Source: JANQEA01 sp964466035 (GTDB taxonomy: Bacteria; Bipolaricaulota; Bipolaricaulia; UBA7950; UBA9294). From it: 51,274 nucleotides of DNA. The stretch is from assembly GCA_964466035.1 (NCBI GenBank), contig CAYXLR010000015.1, positions 1 to 51,274 on the forward strand, given 5' to 3'. Positions 1-8,826 of the stretch are shown here, one piece after another. The position numbers and the translations under genes are program-made. How positions within the stretch are numbered: the stretch's first letter is position 1; every line of letters begins with the position of its first letter. The notes beneath the pieces are model-generated. The model worked only from the letters and a program-made list of their open reading frames with translations. It searched no databases and was not told the DNA's origin.

Positions 1-957
<957 letters not shown>

Positions 958-969
958 AGCGGGGCGATC

Positions 970-1134
970 ATGGCGAAGAAGGGCGAAGCGGTCATCCACG
1001 TGACGCTCGCGTGCAGCGAGTGCGGACGCCGCAACTACCACACGCAGCGGAACAAGAACAACACCCGCGGCAAGCTCGAGTTGAAGAAGTACTGCAAGTG
1101 GGATCGGAAGCACACGGTGCACAAGGAGGTCTAG
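970..1134 (+). CDS. rpmG: 50S ribosomal protein L33
   Basis: A 54-residue ribosomal protein of the large subunit, near the E site. The L33 signature is clear: TLACSECGRRNYHTQRNKNN, then LKKYCKWDRKHTVHKEV. Cys15 and Cys18 form the first half of the zinc ribbon, but in the second half only Cys42 is present and the expected fourth Cys is Asp45. This gives CxxC...CxxD, an intermediate between zinc-binding and zinc-free L33 forms. It starts at an ATG 12 nt after tuf and is followed by a strong hairpin and a tRNA gene. Too short for many gene callers, but unmistakable. Confidence 0.95.
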   Translation: MAKKGEAVIHVTLACSECGRRNYHTQRNKNNTRGKLELKKYCKWDRKHTVHKEV

Positions 1135-1137
1135 CTC

Positions 1138-1162
1138 GCGGCCGGCGATTCTCGCCGGCCGC
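1138..1162 (+). other. Perfect 11-bp hairpin between rpmG and tRNA-Trp
   Basis: Bases 1138-1148 pair perfectly with 1152-1162 around a 3-nt TTC loop. No T-run follows, so it is a weak candidate for an intrinsic terminator. Lying 11 nt before the 5' end of tRNA-Trp in a cotranscribed operon, it could be an RNase III-type processing site or a transcript-stabilising element (inference). Confidence 0.5.
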
Positions 1163-1173
1163 GCAGACGCCAC

Positions 1174-1246
1174 AGGCCCTTAGCTCAACTGGAAGAGCGT
1201 CCGACTCCAAATCGGAAGGCTGGGGGTTCGAGTCCTCCAGGGCCTG
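1174..1246 (+). tRNA. trnW: tRNA-Trp (CCA anticodon)
   Basis: A full cloverleaf folds by eye. The acceptor stem 1174-1180/1239-1245 has 7 pairs, the D stem is GCTC/GAGC (1183-1186/1195-1198), and the anticodon stem is 1200-1204/1212-1216 with loop CTCCAAA and anticodon CCA at 1207-1209. The T arm (1222-1238) has a TTCGAGT loop. The discriminator base is G1246. The next bases are CAA, so the 3' CCA is not encoded and must be added. The gene sits between rpmG and secE, a position for tRNA-Trp seen in many bacteria. Confidence 0.97.
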
Positions 1247-1270
1247 CAACCGGAACGGAGGAGCGTACCG

Positions 1271-1456
1271 ATGATCGAACGGATCGTGAACTACCTCAAG
1301 GGCGTCCGCACCGAGGTCGCCCGCGTGACGTGGCCGACGCGGAACGAGATCATCTCGCTGACCGCGTTGATTCTGGTGCTGGTCGTCATCGTCACGGTCT
1401 ACATCTGGGGCGTCGACGGGATCATCGGAACCCTCCTGAGACTCTTCGTACAGTAG
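1271..1456 (+). CDS. secE: Preprotein translocase subunit SecE
   Basis: A 61-residue single-pass membrane protein that clamps the SecY channel of the Sec translocon. The N-terminal amphipathic segment holds the conserved motif EVARVTWPTRNEI (compare EL.KV.WPt..E), followed by one transmembrane helix (about residues 28-50, LTALILVLVVIVTVYIWGV). It is the short single-TM form common outside Enterobacteria. It lies between tRNA-Trp and nusG, and its ATG follows a GGAGGAG ribosome-binding site. Confidence 0.96.
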   Translation: MIERIVNYLKGVRTEVARVTWPTRNEIISLTALILVLVVIVTVYIWGVDGIIGTLLRLFVQ

Positions 1457-1470
1457 AGGATCGGGCACCC

Positions 1471-2592
1471 ATGCGATTGAAGAAGTGGTATGCCATTCAG
1501 ACCTACGCCGGCTCCGAACTGAAGGTCAAAGAGGACCTGAACGAGCGGATCCACAAGCGCGCCTGGGAGAAGGCGGTCGAGTCGTTCATCGTCGACGGCG
1601 AGGAGACCTTCTTCCTCGTCCCGGTCGAAGAGGTGATCACCTCGCGGAGCCGCCGCGGGGCGGGGACCGAGTACCGGATCCCCTACGACTACGATCTCGT
1701 CGCGAAGCCGAACGAACGGGTCCATCGCGGGGAGGTCATCGCGCGCAAGCCGCCTCGGCACATGGAGGAGGACGCGAAGGTCGTCGAGGTCGAAGCGCTT
1801 CAGCGGGTGATCGTCGAGATGACCAACCGGAACGAGGAGGTCTATCTGATCCCCGCGGAGAAGCGGATCCGTCGCGACATTCGGGTCGGCGAGAAGATCC
1901 GGAACGGCGTCCCCCTGACGTCGGATTCCGACGAGCAGTACGTCGTCGTCAACCGGGGGACGATCGTCGGACGCGACAAGGTCCGCCGCGTGACGTTCGA
2001 ATACGAGGACGGCAGGGAGAAGAGCCGGATCATCCCCGAGAAGTACTCGGTGAAAGTGCGCAAAGGGATCGGCCTGTCGGCCGGCGACCCGGTCGAATCG
2101 GAGGATCAGATCGTCAGCCGCGCCTCGGGTCTCCTCAAGGTCAAGGAATACAAGGACAAGCGGATCGTCACGATCCAGCGGATCGAGAAGCGCCGCCTCT
2201 TCCCCGGCTACGTCTTCGGGCGGATGGGCCTCGAGGAAGAGGAGATGATGGAGCTGATCGACGGGGTGAAGGGCGCGGTCCGCTACGTCGGTTCGAGGTA
2301 CAAGCCGATGCCGATCGAGGGGCCGGAGATGAAGCTGATCAAGCGGAAGGCGGGGCTTCTCCCGGTGCCCGCTGCCGCGACCGCGGCGTCGTCGACGGCG
2401 GCGGCGGAGCCGCGGATCGAGATCGACTTCACCGTCGGCGAGGTCGTCGAGATCGTCGAGGGGCCGTTCGCCGACTTCACCGGATCGATCAAGGAGATCG
2501 ACAAGGACGCCGAGGAAGTGACCGTGATGGTCAAGATCTTCGGGCGCGAGACCCCGGTGCGGCTCGGTTTCGAGGGCATCGAGAAGCTGTAG
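1471..2592 (+). CDS. nusG: Transcription factor NusG with a large internal insertion
   Basis: Elongation/antitermination factor that binds RNA polymerase through its NGN domain and couples to ribosomes or Rho through a KOW domain. This copy has 373 residues against about 180 in most bacteria. The NGN opens normally (KKWYAIQTYAGSE, residues 4-16), is interrupted from about residue 40 to 236, and resumes at RRLFPGYVFGRM (near 240). After an Ala-rich linker the KOW domain begins near residue 318 (FTVGEVVEIVEGPFADF). The insertion has three similar units headed YRIP (68), YLIP (125) and RIIP (186), each followed by a basic strand and a G-(D/E)-x-(V/I/L) type turn, which suggests tandem beta-barrel or sandwich-hybrid modules. 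Thermotoga NusG also has an inserted domain in the NGN. ATG at 1471 gives the canonical N-terminus. Confidence 0.95.
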   Translation: MRLKKWYAIQTYAGSELKVKEDLNERIHKRAWEKAVESFIVDGEETFFLVPVEEVITSRSRRGAGTEYRIPYDYDLVAKPNERVHRGEVIARKPPRHMEEDAKVVEVEALQRVIVEMTNRNEEVYLIPAEKRIRRDIRVGEKIRNGVPLTSDSDEQYVVVNRGTIVGRDKVRRVTFEYEDGREKSRIIPEKYSVKVRKGIGLSAGDPVESEDQIVSRASGLLKVKEYKDKRIVTIQRIEKRRLFPGYVFGRMGLEEEEMMELIDGVKGAVRYVGSRYKPMPIEGPEMKLIKRKAGLLPVPAAATAASSTAAAEPRIEIDFTVGEVVEIVEGPFADFTGSIKEIDKDAEEVTVMVKIFGRETPVRLGFEGIEKL

Positions 2593-2623
2593 AAAGCCAG
2601 ACTAGAAAGGGGAGGAGGCGGAC

Positions 2624-3055
2624 GTGGCGAAGAACGTCATCGCGAAGATCAACCTGCACATTCCTGCCGGCCAAGCGACGCCGGCGCCTCCGGTTGGACC
2701 CGCGCTCGGTGAGCACAAGCTCAACATCATGGACTTCTGCAAGAAGTTCAACGACGCGACGAAGGGCGAGACCCCCGGGACGATCATCCCGGTTGTCATC
2801 TCGGTGTACATGGGGGGAACGTTCGACTTTATCCTCAAGCAGCCTCCGGCCGCCGAGCTGATCAAGATGGCGGCGGGGGTCGAGTCGGGCTCTCCGGAGC
2901 CGAACCGGATGAAGGTCGCGCGGATCACTCGAGAGCAGGTCCGGCGGATCGCCGAGCGGAAGCTGCCCGATCTGAACACCTACAAGATGGAGTCGGCGAT
3001 GCGGATCATCGAAGGGACGGCGCGCAACATGGGAGTCGAGGTGGTGGACGCGTGA
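2624..3055 (+). CDS. rplK: 50S ribosomal protein L11
   Basis: A 143-residue ribosomal protein of the GTPase-associated centre, binding 23S rRNA with L10/L12. The N-terminal domain has the PAGQATPAPPVGPALGEH motif that contacts factor and antibiotic sites. The C-terminal RNA-binding domain ends ...MRIIEGTARNMGVEVVDA. The start is GTG at 2624, preceded by GGGGAGGAGG; no in-frame ATG fits. Its stop overlaps the GTG of rplA by 4 nt (GTGA), which implies translational coupling. Confidence 0.97.
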   Translation: MAKNVIAKINLHIPAGQATPAPPVGPALGEHKLNIMDFCKKFNDATKGETPGTIIPVVISVYMGGTFDFILKQPPAAELIKMAAGVESGSPEPNRMKVARITREQVRRIAERKLPDLNTYKMESAMRIIEGTARNMGVEVVDA

Positions 3056-3759
3056 GACGGAGCAGACGATATCGGGGAGCCGCGACGCTCGTCCCGCCCG
3101 AGACCCCGCTCGGCATCGACGAGGCGATCGAGAAGCTGAAGGCCGGCGCGACGGCCAAGTTCGACGAGACGGCCGAGGCCGCGCTCAGCCTCGGCATCCG
3201 GCCGAGCCAGGTGGTCGTCCGCGGGACGTGCAACCTCCCTCACGGCACGGGAAAGCCGGTGAGGGTACTGGCGTTCGCGAAGGGCGAGTCCGTCGCCGAG
3301 GCCGAGGAGGCCGGCGCCGATTTCGTCGGCGGCGAGGACCTGGCGAAGAGGATTCAGGACGGCTGGTTCGAGTTCGACAAGGTCGTTGCGACGCCGGACA
3401 TGATGCCGGTGGTCGGCAAGCTCGGGAAGGTCCTCGGCCCGCGGGGGTTGATGCCGAGCCCGAAGACGGGAACCGTCACCAAGGACGTCGGACGGGTGAT
3501 CGGCGAGCTGAAGCGGGGGATGGTCGAGTTCCGATCGGACCGGTACGGCGTGATCCACGCGGTCTTCGGCAAGGCGTCGTTCGAGCCGGACGCGCTGAAG
3601 GAGAACCTCGTCGCCGTGATCGAGTCCATCGCCAAGCGGAAGCCGGAAGAAGGGCTGAAGGGGCGGTACATGAAGAAGGTCAGCATCGCCTCGACGATGG
3701 GACCGGGGATCGTCCTTGATTCCACCGAAGTCCAGGCCATCGTGGACGCGGTGGGCTAG
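3052..3759 (+). CDS. rplA: 50S ribosomal protein L1
   Basis: A 235-residue protein of the mobile L1 stalk and the usual autogenous repressor of the L11-L1 mRNA. Family landmarks are TPLGIDEAIEKLK near residue 18, the segment GKLGKVLGPRGLMPSPKTGT in the middle domain, and GRYMKKVSIASTMGPG at the C-terminus. The GTG start overlaps the rplK stop. The N-terminus (MRRSRRYRGA) is slightly unusual but of normal length. rplJ follows after 9 nt. I see no clear L1-binding leader upstream of rplK in the 31-nt nusG-rplK gap. Confidence 0.97.
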   Translation: MRRSRRYRGAATLVPPETPLGIDEAIEKLKAGATAKFDETAEAALSLGIRPSQVVVRGTCNLPHGTGKPVRVLAFAKGESVAEAEEAGADFVGGEDLAKRIQDGWFEFDKVVATPDMMPVVGKLGKVLGPRGLMPSPKTGTVTKDVGRVIGELKRGMVEFRSDRYGVIHAVFGKASFEPDALKENLVAVIESIAKRKPEEGLKGRYMKKVSIASTMGPGIVLDSTEVQAIVDAVG

Positions 3760-3768
3760 GAGAGCCGG

Positions 3769-4434
3769 ATGCCGACACAGACGAAGATCGATGAAGTCGC
3801 ACGCCTGAAGGAGAAGCTCGAGAACGCCATTTCCCTCGTCCTGGCCGACTACCGCGGCCTGACCGCCAACGAGATGGTCAAGCTCCGCGAGAAGTTCACC
3901 AAGCAGGGGCTCGAGTACCGCGTGGTCAAGGACACCCTGGCGCGGCTCGCCGCGGACGCGGCGGGGATCGAGGGACTCGCCGACCTGTTCGAGGGGCCGA
4001 TCAGCATCGCCTTCGGGTACGAGGACCCGGCGATCGCGTTCAAGCTGAGCGAGGAGTGCCGGAAGACGTACGCCCCCCGCTACGAGCTGAAGGGCGGCGT
4101 GTTCGAAGGGGTGCTCGTTCCGGAGAGCGAAGTGGTCCGCTACGCCGCGCTCCCGTCGCGCGAGGAGCTGCTGGCGAAGCTGGCGATGCTCCTTTCGAGT
4201 CCGATGCGGGCGATGGCGGTCATGCTGAAAGCGAAGATCCGTGAGCTGGCCGTGCTCCTGACCGAGGTTGCTAAGAAGCGCGAACAGGAGCCGGACCGGC
4301 CGGCGGCCGCAGAGGCGTCGGAGGAGTCACAACCCGAGGCTCAGGAGAACGCCGAACAGCCTGAGGATCAGCCCGAAGAGGAATCGCAGGAAGCACCTGA
4401 AGAACAAGAAGAGAAGCAGGAAGAGGAGGAGTAG
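3769..4434 (+). CDS. rplJ: 50S ribosomal protein L10 with a long acidic tail
   Basis: Base of the L7/L12 stalk; binds 23S rRNA beside L11 and anchors L12 dimers through its C-terminal helix. Residues 1 to about 165 are a normal L10 (LVLADYRGLTANEMVKLREK, then YEDPAIAFKLSEE). The protein has 221 residues, roughly 45-55 more than usual. The additional tail (from about residue 168) is made almost only of E, Q, A, P and D and ends in EEEE. The tail follows the helix that would bind L12. rplL starts 3 nt after the stop. No L10 leader hairpin is evident, since the gap to rplA is only 9 nt. Confidence 0.95.
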   Translation: MPTQTKIDEVARLKEKLENAISLVLADYRGLTANEMVKLREKFTKQGLEYRVVKDTLARLAADAAGIEGLADLFEGPISIAFGYEDPAIAFKLSEECRKTYAPRYELKGGVFEGVLVPESEVVRYAALPSREELLAKLAMLLSSPMRAMAVMLKAKIRELAVLLTEVAKKREQEPDRPAAAEASEESQPEAQENAEQPEDQPEEESQEAPEEQEEKQEEEE

Positions 4435-4437
4435 CAC

Positions 4438-4821
4438 ATGGCCAAGGAAGACATCCTTCAGCAGATCGAGGAGATGTCGGTGAAGGATCTCGCCGAGCTC
4501 GTCGAGATGATCGAGGAGCGGTTCAACGTCTCGGCGGCGATGGCGGCCCCGGTGGCGGTCGCCGCCGCCCCGGCGGCCGGCGGCGCAGAGGGCGACGCCG
4601 GCGCGGCGGCCGACACGTTCAAGGTCGTCATGATGAGCGCCGGCCAGAAGAAGATCCAGGTGATCAAGGAGATCAAGGAGATCACCGGCAAGGGCCTCAA
4701 GGAATGCAAGGAGCTAGCGGACAGCCTCCCGGCCACGATCGAGGAAGGCGTAGGCCCGGACGAGGCGACGAGCATCAAGGAGAAGCTGGAGGCGGCCGGA
4801 GCTGAGATCGAACTGCAGTAA
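4438..4821 (+). CDS. rplL: 50S ribosomal protein L7/L12
   Basis: A 127-residue stalk protein that recruits translation factors. It has the N-terminal dimerisation domain (LQQIEEMSVKDLAELVEMIE), an Ala/Gly-rich hinge (about residues 36-58), and the factor-binding C-terminal domain with KVIKEIKEITGKGLKECKEL-type helices. It is the normal length and begins 3 nt after rplJ, as in most rplJL pairs. The following 103-nt gap before rpoB holds a stem-loop. Confidence 0.97.
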   Translation: MAKEDILQQIEEMSVKDLAELVEMIEERFNVSAAMAAPVAVAAAPAAGGAEGDAGAAADTFKVVMMSAGQKKIQVIKEIKEITGKGLKECKELADSLPATIEEGVGPDEATSIKEKLEAAGAEIELQ

Positions 4822-4862
4822 CCACCGGGGGGGGCGCCTAGCCGGAGAGCCTGCTGTTTTTG

Positions 4863-4905
4863 CACGCCTGCCTTAGGGCGGCCGAGGCCGCTTTGAGGCA
4901 GAGTG
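4863..4905 (+). other. Stem-loop in the rplL-rpoB gap
   Basis: Nested pairing: CAC 4863-4865 with GTG 4903-4905, TGCCT 4869-4873 with AGGCA 4896-4900, and GCGGC 4878-4882 with GCCGC 4887-4891 around a CGAG loop. There is no T-run. In E. coli the same gap holds an attenuator and an RNase III site that set the ratio of ribosomal protein to polymerase mRNA. A similar role here is inference from position. Confidence 0.45.
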
Positions 4906-4924
4906 TCCTTTTCAAAGGGAGATC

Positions 4925-7900
4925 ATGAAATACCGAGAACGAAGATCCTACGGGCAGATCCAGGAGATCCTTCCTCCGCCGTACTTCCTCGCCGACGTGC
5001 GCGCCTCGTTCCACGATTTCGTCGAGAACGGGATCGCACGCGCCTTCGCCGACATCACGCCGATCGAGGGGCACGGCAAGGACGGCTTGGTGTTGGAGCT
5101 CGTCGATCCCTACCTCGGCGAAGCGCGGAACTCCGAGCTCGAGTGCAAGGACAAGGACCTCACCTTCGCGCGGCCGCTCCGCGTGACCGCCCGTCTGCTT
5201 CAGGAAGGGAAGCTGCTCCAGGAGACGGAGCTTTACATCGGGGACTTCCCGATGATGACGGGCCGCGGGACGTTCATCATCAACGGCTCGGAGAACGCGT
5301 TGGTGAACGAGTTGACCCGGGCGCCCGGCGCGTACTTCACGCAGGAGGACGTCAACCAGTACAAGGGGCACATCCTCCCCGAGCTCGGGGCGTGGCTCGA
5401 GATCCTCCTCGACACGCGGCGGATGACGCTGCGCGCGAACCTCGACCGGAAGGGGAAGGTCTCCGTCGCGACGTTGCTCAAGGCGCTCGGCTTCGACGCG
5501 GATCGGATCCGCCGGTACTTCTCGTTCGAGGTCTCGCCGGTGACGGCGGAGAGGCTCGAACCGTACGTCGGCTACCTTTCGGCCGACGAGATCCTCCCGA
5601 AGAAGGCCGAGGAGCCGCTGTTGCTGGCCGGGCAGTCGCTCCAGGAGGCGCACCTTCCCGAACTCGAGGCGGCGAAGCTCAAGTCGATCCGGCTGGTGAA
5701 CCGGTACGTTCAGAAGGCGCTGGAGGAGGACCAGACGACGACGCAGGAAGAGGCGCTTCGGGCCGTCTACCGCCGCCTACGGCCGTCGGATCGGTCGTCG
5801 CCGGCCCAGATGGGCGAGTACCTCGAGAACCTCTACTTCCATCCGACGAGCTACCAGCTCTCCGAGGTCGGCCGGTTCAAGGTGAACCGGAAGCTCGGGA
5901 TGGGGCTGAAGCAGCCCGTCCTCTATCTCGCCGACATCGTCCGGACGATTCAGCTTCTGCTCGAGGTCCCGAGCGACGAGTCGCTTCTCGACGAGAAGGA
6001 CCACCTGGCGAACAAGCGGGTCCGCTTGCCCGGCGAGCTGGCGGAGAACGCGCTGCGGACCGGCTTGGTCCGGATGGCGCGGATCGCCCGGGACAAGCTG
6101 TCGAAGTACGCGCTCGACGAGAAGGACACGATCCGCCGCCTCATCTCCACGCGGACGGTGCAGGGGGCGATCAACCAGCTATTCTACACCGGGCGGTTCT
6201 CGCAGTTCCTCGAGCAGACGAACCCGCTGACCGAGCTGACGCACAAGCGCCGACTGAACGCGCTCGGAGGCGGGCTGACCAAGCGGCGTGCGAAGATCGA
6301 GGTCCGCGATGTCCACTCCTCGCACTACGCGCGGATCTGCCCGATCGAGACGCCCGAGGGCCAGAACATCGGGCTGATCACGTCTCTCGCTTGCTACGCG
6401 GGCGTCAACGACTACGGCTTTCTCATCGCGCCGTACCGGAAGGTCAAGAACGGGAAGGTGACCGACGAGATCGTCTACCTGATGGCCGACGACGAGGAGA
6501 AGCACATGATCGCGCCGGCGACGGCGGCGATCGGGAAGAACGGGCGGCTGCTCGGCGAGCGGGTCGAGGTCCGGACCGGCCGCGAGGAGGTCCGGCTCGT
6601 TCCGCCGAAGGAGGTCGACTTCATCGGCGTCTCCCCGAAGGCGCTCGTCGGCGTCTCCTCGGCGCTGATTCCGTTCCTCGAGCACGACGACTCGAACCGC
6701 GCCCTGATGGGGGCGAACATGCAGCGCCAATCGGTTCCGCTGCTGCGCCCCGAGGCGCCGCTCGTCGGGACCGGGCTGGAGCGACAGGCGGCGATGGACT
6801 CGGGGATGCTCGTCGTCGCGGAGGCGGACGGCGTCGTCGAGGAGGTCGACGCGCGGGAGATCGTCGTGAAGAAGGGGCGCAAGAAGACGGACTATCCGCT
6901 GGTCAACTTCGACCGCTCCAACCAGGACACGATCCTGCATCAACGTCCGGTGGTCGACGCCGGAGCCGAGGTGACGGCGGGGGATCTCCTCGCCGACGGC
7001 CCGTCGAGCGAGCTCGGCGAGCTGGCCCTCGGGCGGAACCTGCTGGTCGCGATCATGCCGTACGAGGGGTACAACTACGAGGACGCGATCGTCATCAGCG
7101 ACCGTCTCGTGCGGGAGAACCTGCTCGACTCGATCCACATCGAGGAGTTCGAGGTCAAGGCGGAGGAGACGAAGCTCGGGCCCGAGGAGATCACCGCCGA
7201 CATCCCGAACATCTCCAAGGAGGACCTGAAGAACCTCGACGAGGACGGGATCGTCCGCGAGGGGACGGTCGTCCGGACCGGGGACATCCTCGTCGGCAAG
7301 ATCACCCCGCGCGGCGAGTCGGAGCCGACGCCGGAGGAGAAGATCTTCCGATCGATCTTCGGCGAGCGCGCGCGGAACGTGCGGAACACGTCGCTGCGGA
7401 TGCGCCCCGTCGCCGGGACGGCGAAGGTCATCAAGGTGAAGAAGTTCTCCCGCGACCAGGGGGACGAGCTCGACGCCGGGGTCAACGAGCTGGTGAAGGT
7501 GTTCGTCGCGCAGCGGAAGACGATCTCCATCGGCGACAAGCTCGCCGGCCGGCACGGGAACAAGGGGGTCATCTCGACCGTCCGACCGATGGCGGAGATG
7601 CCGTTCCTTCCGGACGGGACGCCGGTCGACGTCGTGCTCAATCCGATGGGGGTCCCTTCCCGCATGAACCTCGGGCAGATCTTCGAGGCGAACCTCGGGT
7701 GGTTGGCCCACCTGAGGGACGAGCTGGTCGCGACGCCGATCTTCGACGGAGCGATGGAGGCCGAGATCCTCGGCGAGCTGAGCGAGGAGCGGAAGAAGGC
7801 CGGCCTCGCTGAAGGGGACGAAAAGGACGGGAAGGTGATCCTGCGCGACGGTCGAACCGGCCTGCCGTTCGGAAGGCCGATCACCGTCGGGTACATGTAC

Positions 7901-8260
7901 ATTCTCAAGCTCGAGCACATCGCCGACGAGAAGATCCACGCCCGCTCCACCGGGCCGTACGCGCTGATCACGCAGCAGCCGCTCGGCGGCAAGGCGCAGT
8001 TCGGAGGTCAGCGGCTCGGCGAGATGGAGGTCTGGGCGCTGGAGGCGTACGGCGCCTCCGCCCTGTTGCAGGAGATGCTGACCGTCAAGTCGGACGACAC
8101 GCGCGGGAGGATTCAACTGTACAAGGCGATCCTCAAGGGGGAGGAGTTCCCCGACCCCGGACTGCCCGAATCGTTCCGGGTCCTTCTGAGGGAGCTGCGG
8201 AGCCTCGGCCTGTACCCGCGTGTCTACGATCGAAGCGACCATGAAGTCGACATCACCTAG
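4925..8260 (+). CDS. rpoB: DNA-directed RNA polymerase subunit beta
   Basis: The beta subunit (1111 residues) forms one pincer of the polymerase and half of the active-site channel. Landmarks in order: ILPPPYFLADVRASFHDFVE at the N-terminus, the rifampicin-pocket region (SQFLEQTNPLTELTHKRRL), CPIETPEGQNIGLI, the GDKLAGRHGNKGVIS segment, and a complete C-terminus (LPESFRVLLRELRSLGLYP). The size matches the short beta form without the large lineage-specific insertions of E. coli. ATG at 4925 follows AAAGGGAG. Oddly, rpoC does not follow: a NUDIX gene starts inside the last 20 nt. Confidence 0.98.
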   Translation: MKYRERRSYGQIQEILPPPYFLADVRASFHDFVENGIARAFADITPIEGHGKDGLVLELVDPYLGEARNSELECKDKDLTFARPLRVTARLLQEGKLLQETELYIGDFPMMTGRGTFIINGSENALVNELTRAPGAYFTQEDVNQYKGHILPELGAWLEILLDTRRMTLRANLDRKGKVSVATLLKALGFDADRIRRYFSFEVSPVTAERLEPYVGYLSADEILPKKAEEPLLLAGQSLQEAHLPELEAAKLKSIRLVNRYVQKALEEDQTTTQEEALRAVYRRLRPSDRSSPAQMGEYLENLYFHPTSYQLSEVGRFKVNRKLGMGLKQPVLYLADIVRTIQLLLEVPSDESLLDEKDHLANKRVRLPGELAENALRTGLVRMARIARDKLSKYALDEKDTIRRLISTRTVQGAINQLFYTGRFSQFLEQTNPLTELTHKRRLNALGGGLTKRRAKIEVRDVHSSHYARICPIETPEGQNIGLITSLACYAGVNDYGFLIAPYRKVKNGKVTDEIVYLMADDEEKHMIAPATAAIGKNGRLLGERVEVRTGREEVRLVPPKEVDFIGVSPKALVGVSSALIPFLEHDDSNRALMGANMQRQSVPLLRPEAPLVGTGLERQAAMDSGMLVVAEADGVVEEVDAREIVVKKGRKKTDYPLVNFDRSNQDTILHQRPVVDAGAEVTAGDLLADGPSSELGELALGRNLLVAIMPYEGYNYEDAIVISDRLVRENLLDSIHIEEFEVKAEETKLGPEEITADIPNISKEDLKNLDEDGIVREGTVVRTGDILVGKITPRGESEPTPEEKIFRSIFGERARNVRNTSLRMRPVAGTAKVIKVKKFSRDQGDELDAGVNELVKVFVAQRKTISIGDKLAGRHGNKGVISTVRPMAEMPFLPDGTPVDVVLNPMGVPSRMNLGQIFEANLGWLAHLRDELVATPIFDGAMEAEILGELSEERKKAGLAEGDEKDGKVILRDGRTGLPFGRPITVGYMYILKLEHIADEKIHARSTGPYALITQQPLGGKAQFGGQRLGEMEVWALEAYGASALLQEMLTVKSDDTRGRIQLYKAILKGEEFPDPGLPESFRVLLRELRSLGLYPRVYDRSDHEVDIT

Positions 8261-8720
8261 CGAGGGGGAAGAGGGCGAAGAACGGTCGGCCGGTTTCGTC
8301 GTCTATCGTCGCTCCGGGGGACGGCGGCTGTATCTCGTCCTGCGACACCGCGACGGGAGACACTGGGCGCTCCCGAAGGGGCGGATCGAGCCCGGGGAGG
8401 ACGAGCTCGCCGCCGCTCGAAGGGAGATCGCAGAGGAGACGGGAATCGAGCGGCTGACGCCGGTCCCGGGGTTCCGGACGACCAGCGTGTACCGCTTCGC
8501 CCGGGGAGGGCGGTCGATCTCGAAGACGGTCGTCTACTTCCTCGCCGAGACGGAGATCGACCGCGTCCGCCTGTCGGACGAACACTCCGACGCGGTCTGG
8601 CTGGCGGCGGAGGACGCGAGGCGACGGCTGACCTACGCGGAGGGGCGTCGCGTCCTCGACGAGGCGGAGGCGCGCCTGGAGCGGCAGCAGGGAGGGGACG
8701 GGAGTGGAGACCGCGAGTGA
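8241..8720 (+). CDS. NUDIX hydrolase
   Basis: A 159-residue hydrolase of nucleoside-diphosphate-linked compounds, acting in the cytoplasm. The NUDIX box is a perfect match to GX5EX7REUXEEXGU: GRIEPGE, seven residues, REIAEETGI. It resembles the diadenosine/dinucleoside polyphosphate or MutT-like branch (VYRRSGGRRLYLVLRHRDG; WALPKG), but the substrate cannot be told. I chose ATG 8241, which overlaps the rpoB stop by 20 nt; an upstream GTG at 8220 is in frame and would overlap more. The overlap suggests cotranscription with rpoB. Confidence 0.88.
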   Translation: MKSTSPSEGEEGEERSAGFVVYRRSGGRRLYLVLRHRDGRHWALPKGRIEPGEDELAAARREIAEETGIERLTPVPGFRTTSVYRFARGGRSISKTVVYFLAETEIDRVRLSDEHSDAVWLAAEDARRRLTYAEGRRVLDEAEARLERQQGGDGSGDRE

Positions 8721-8826
8721 GTTCGCCGAGCGGCGCCGACGGTCGGACGGGATTGTCCTCGGTCGCGATCCCGCCCCTGCGACACGCGTCCGACCTCCTC
8801 GAATCGATCGAGTCGGAGGAACAGGC

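Noticed and set aside
4903..7812. Long open frame (about 970 codons) shifted against rpoB
   Set aside because: A shadow of rpoB; its Arg/Gly/Asp-rich composition has no domain, while the rpoB frame matches the family throughout.
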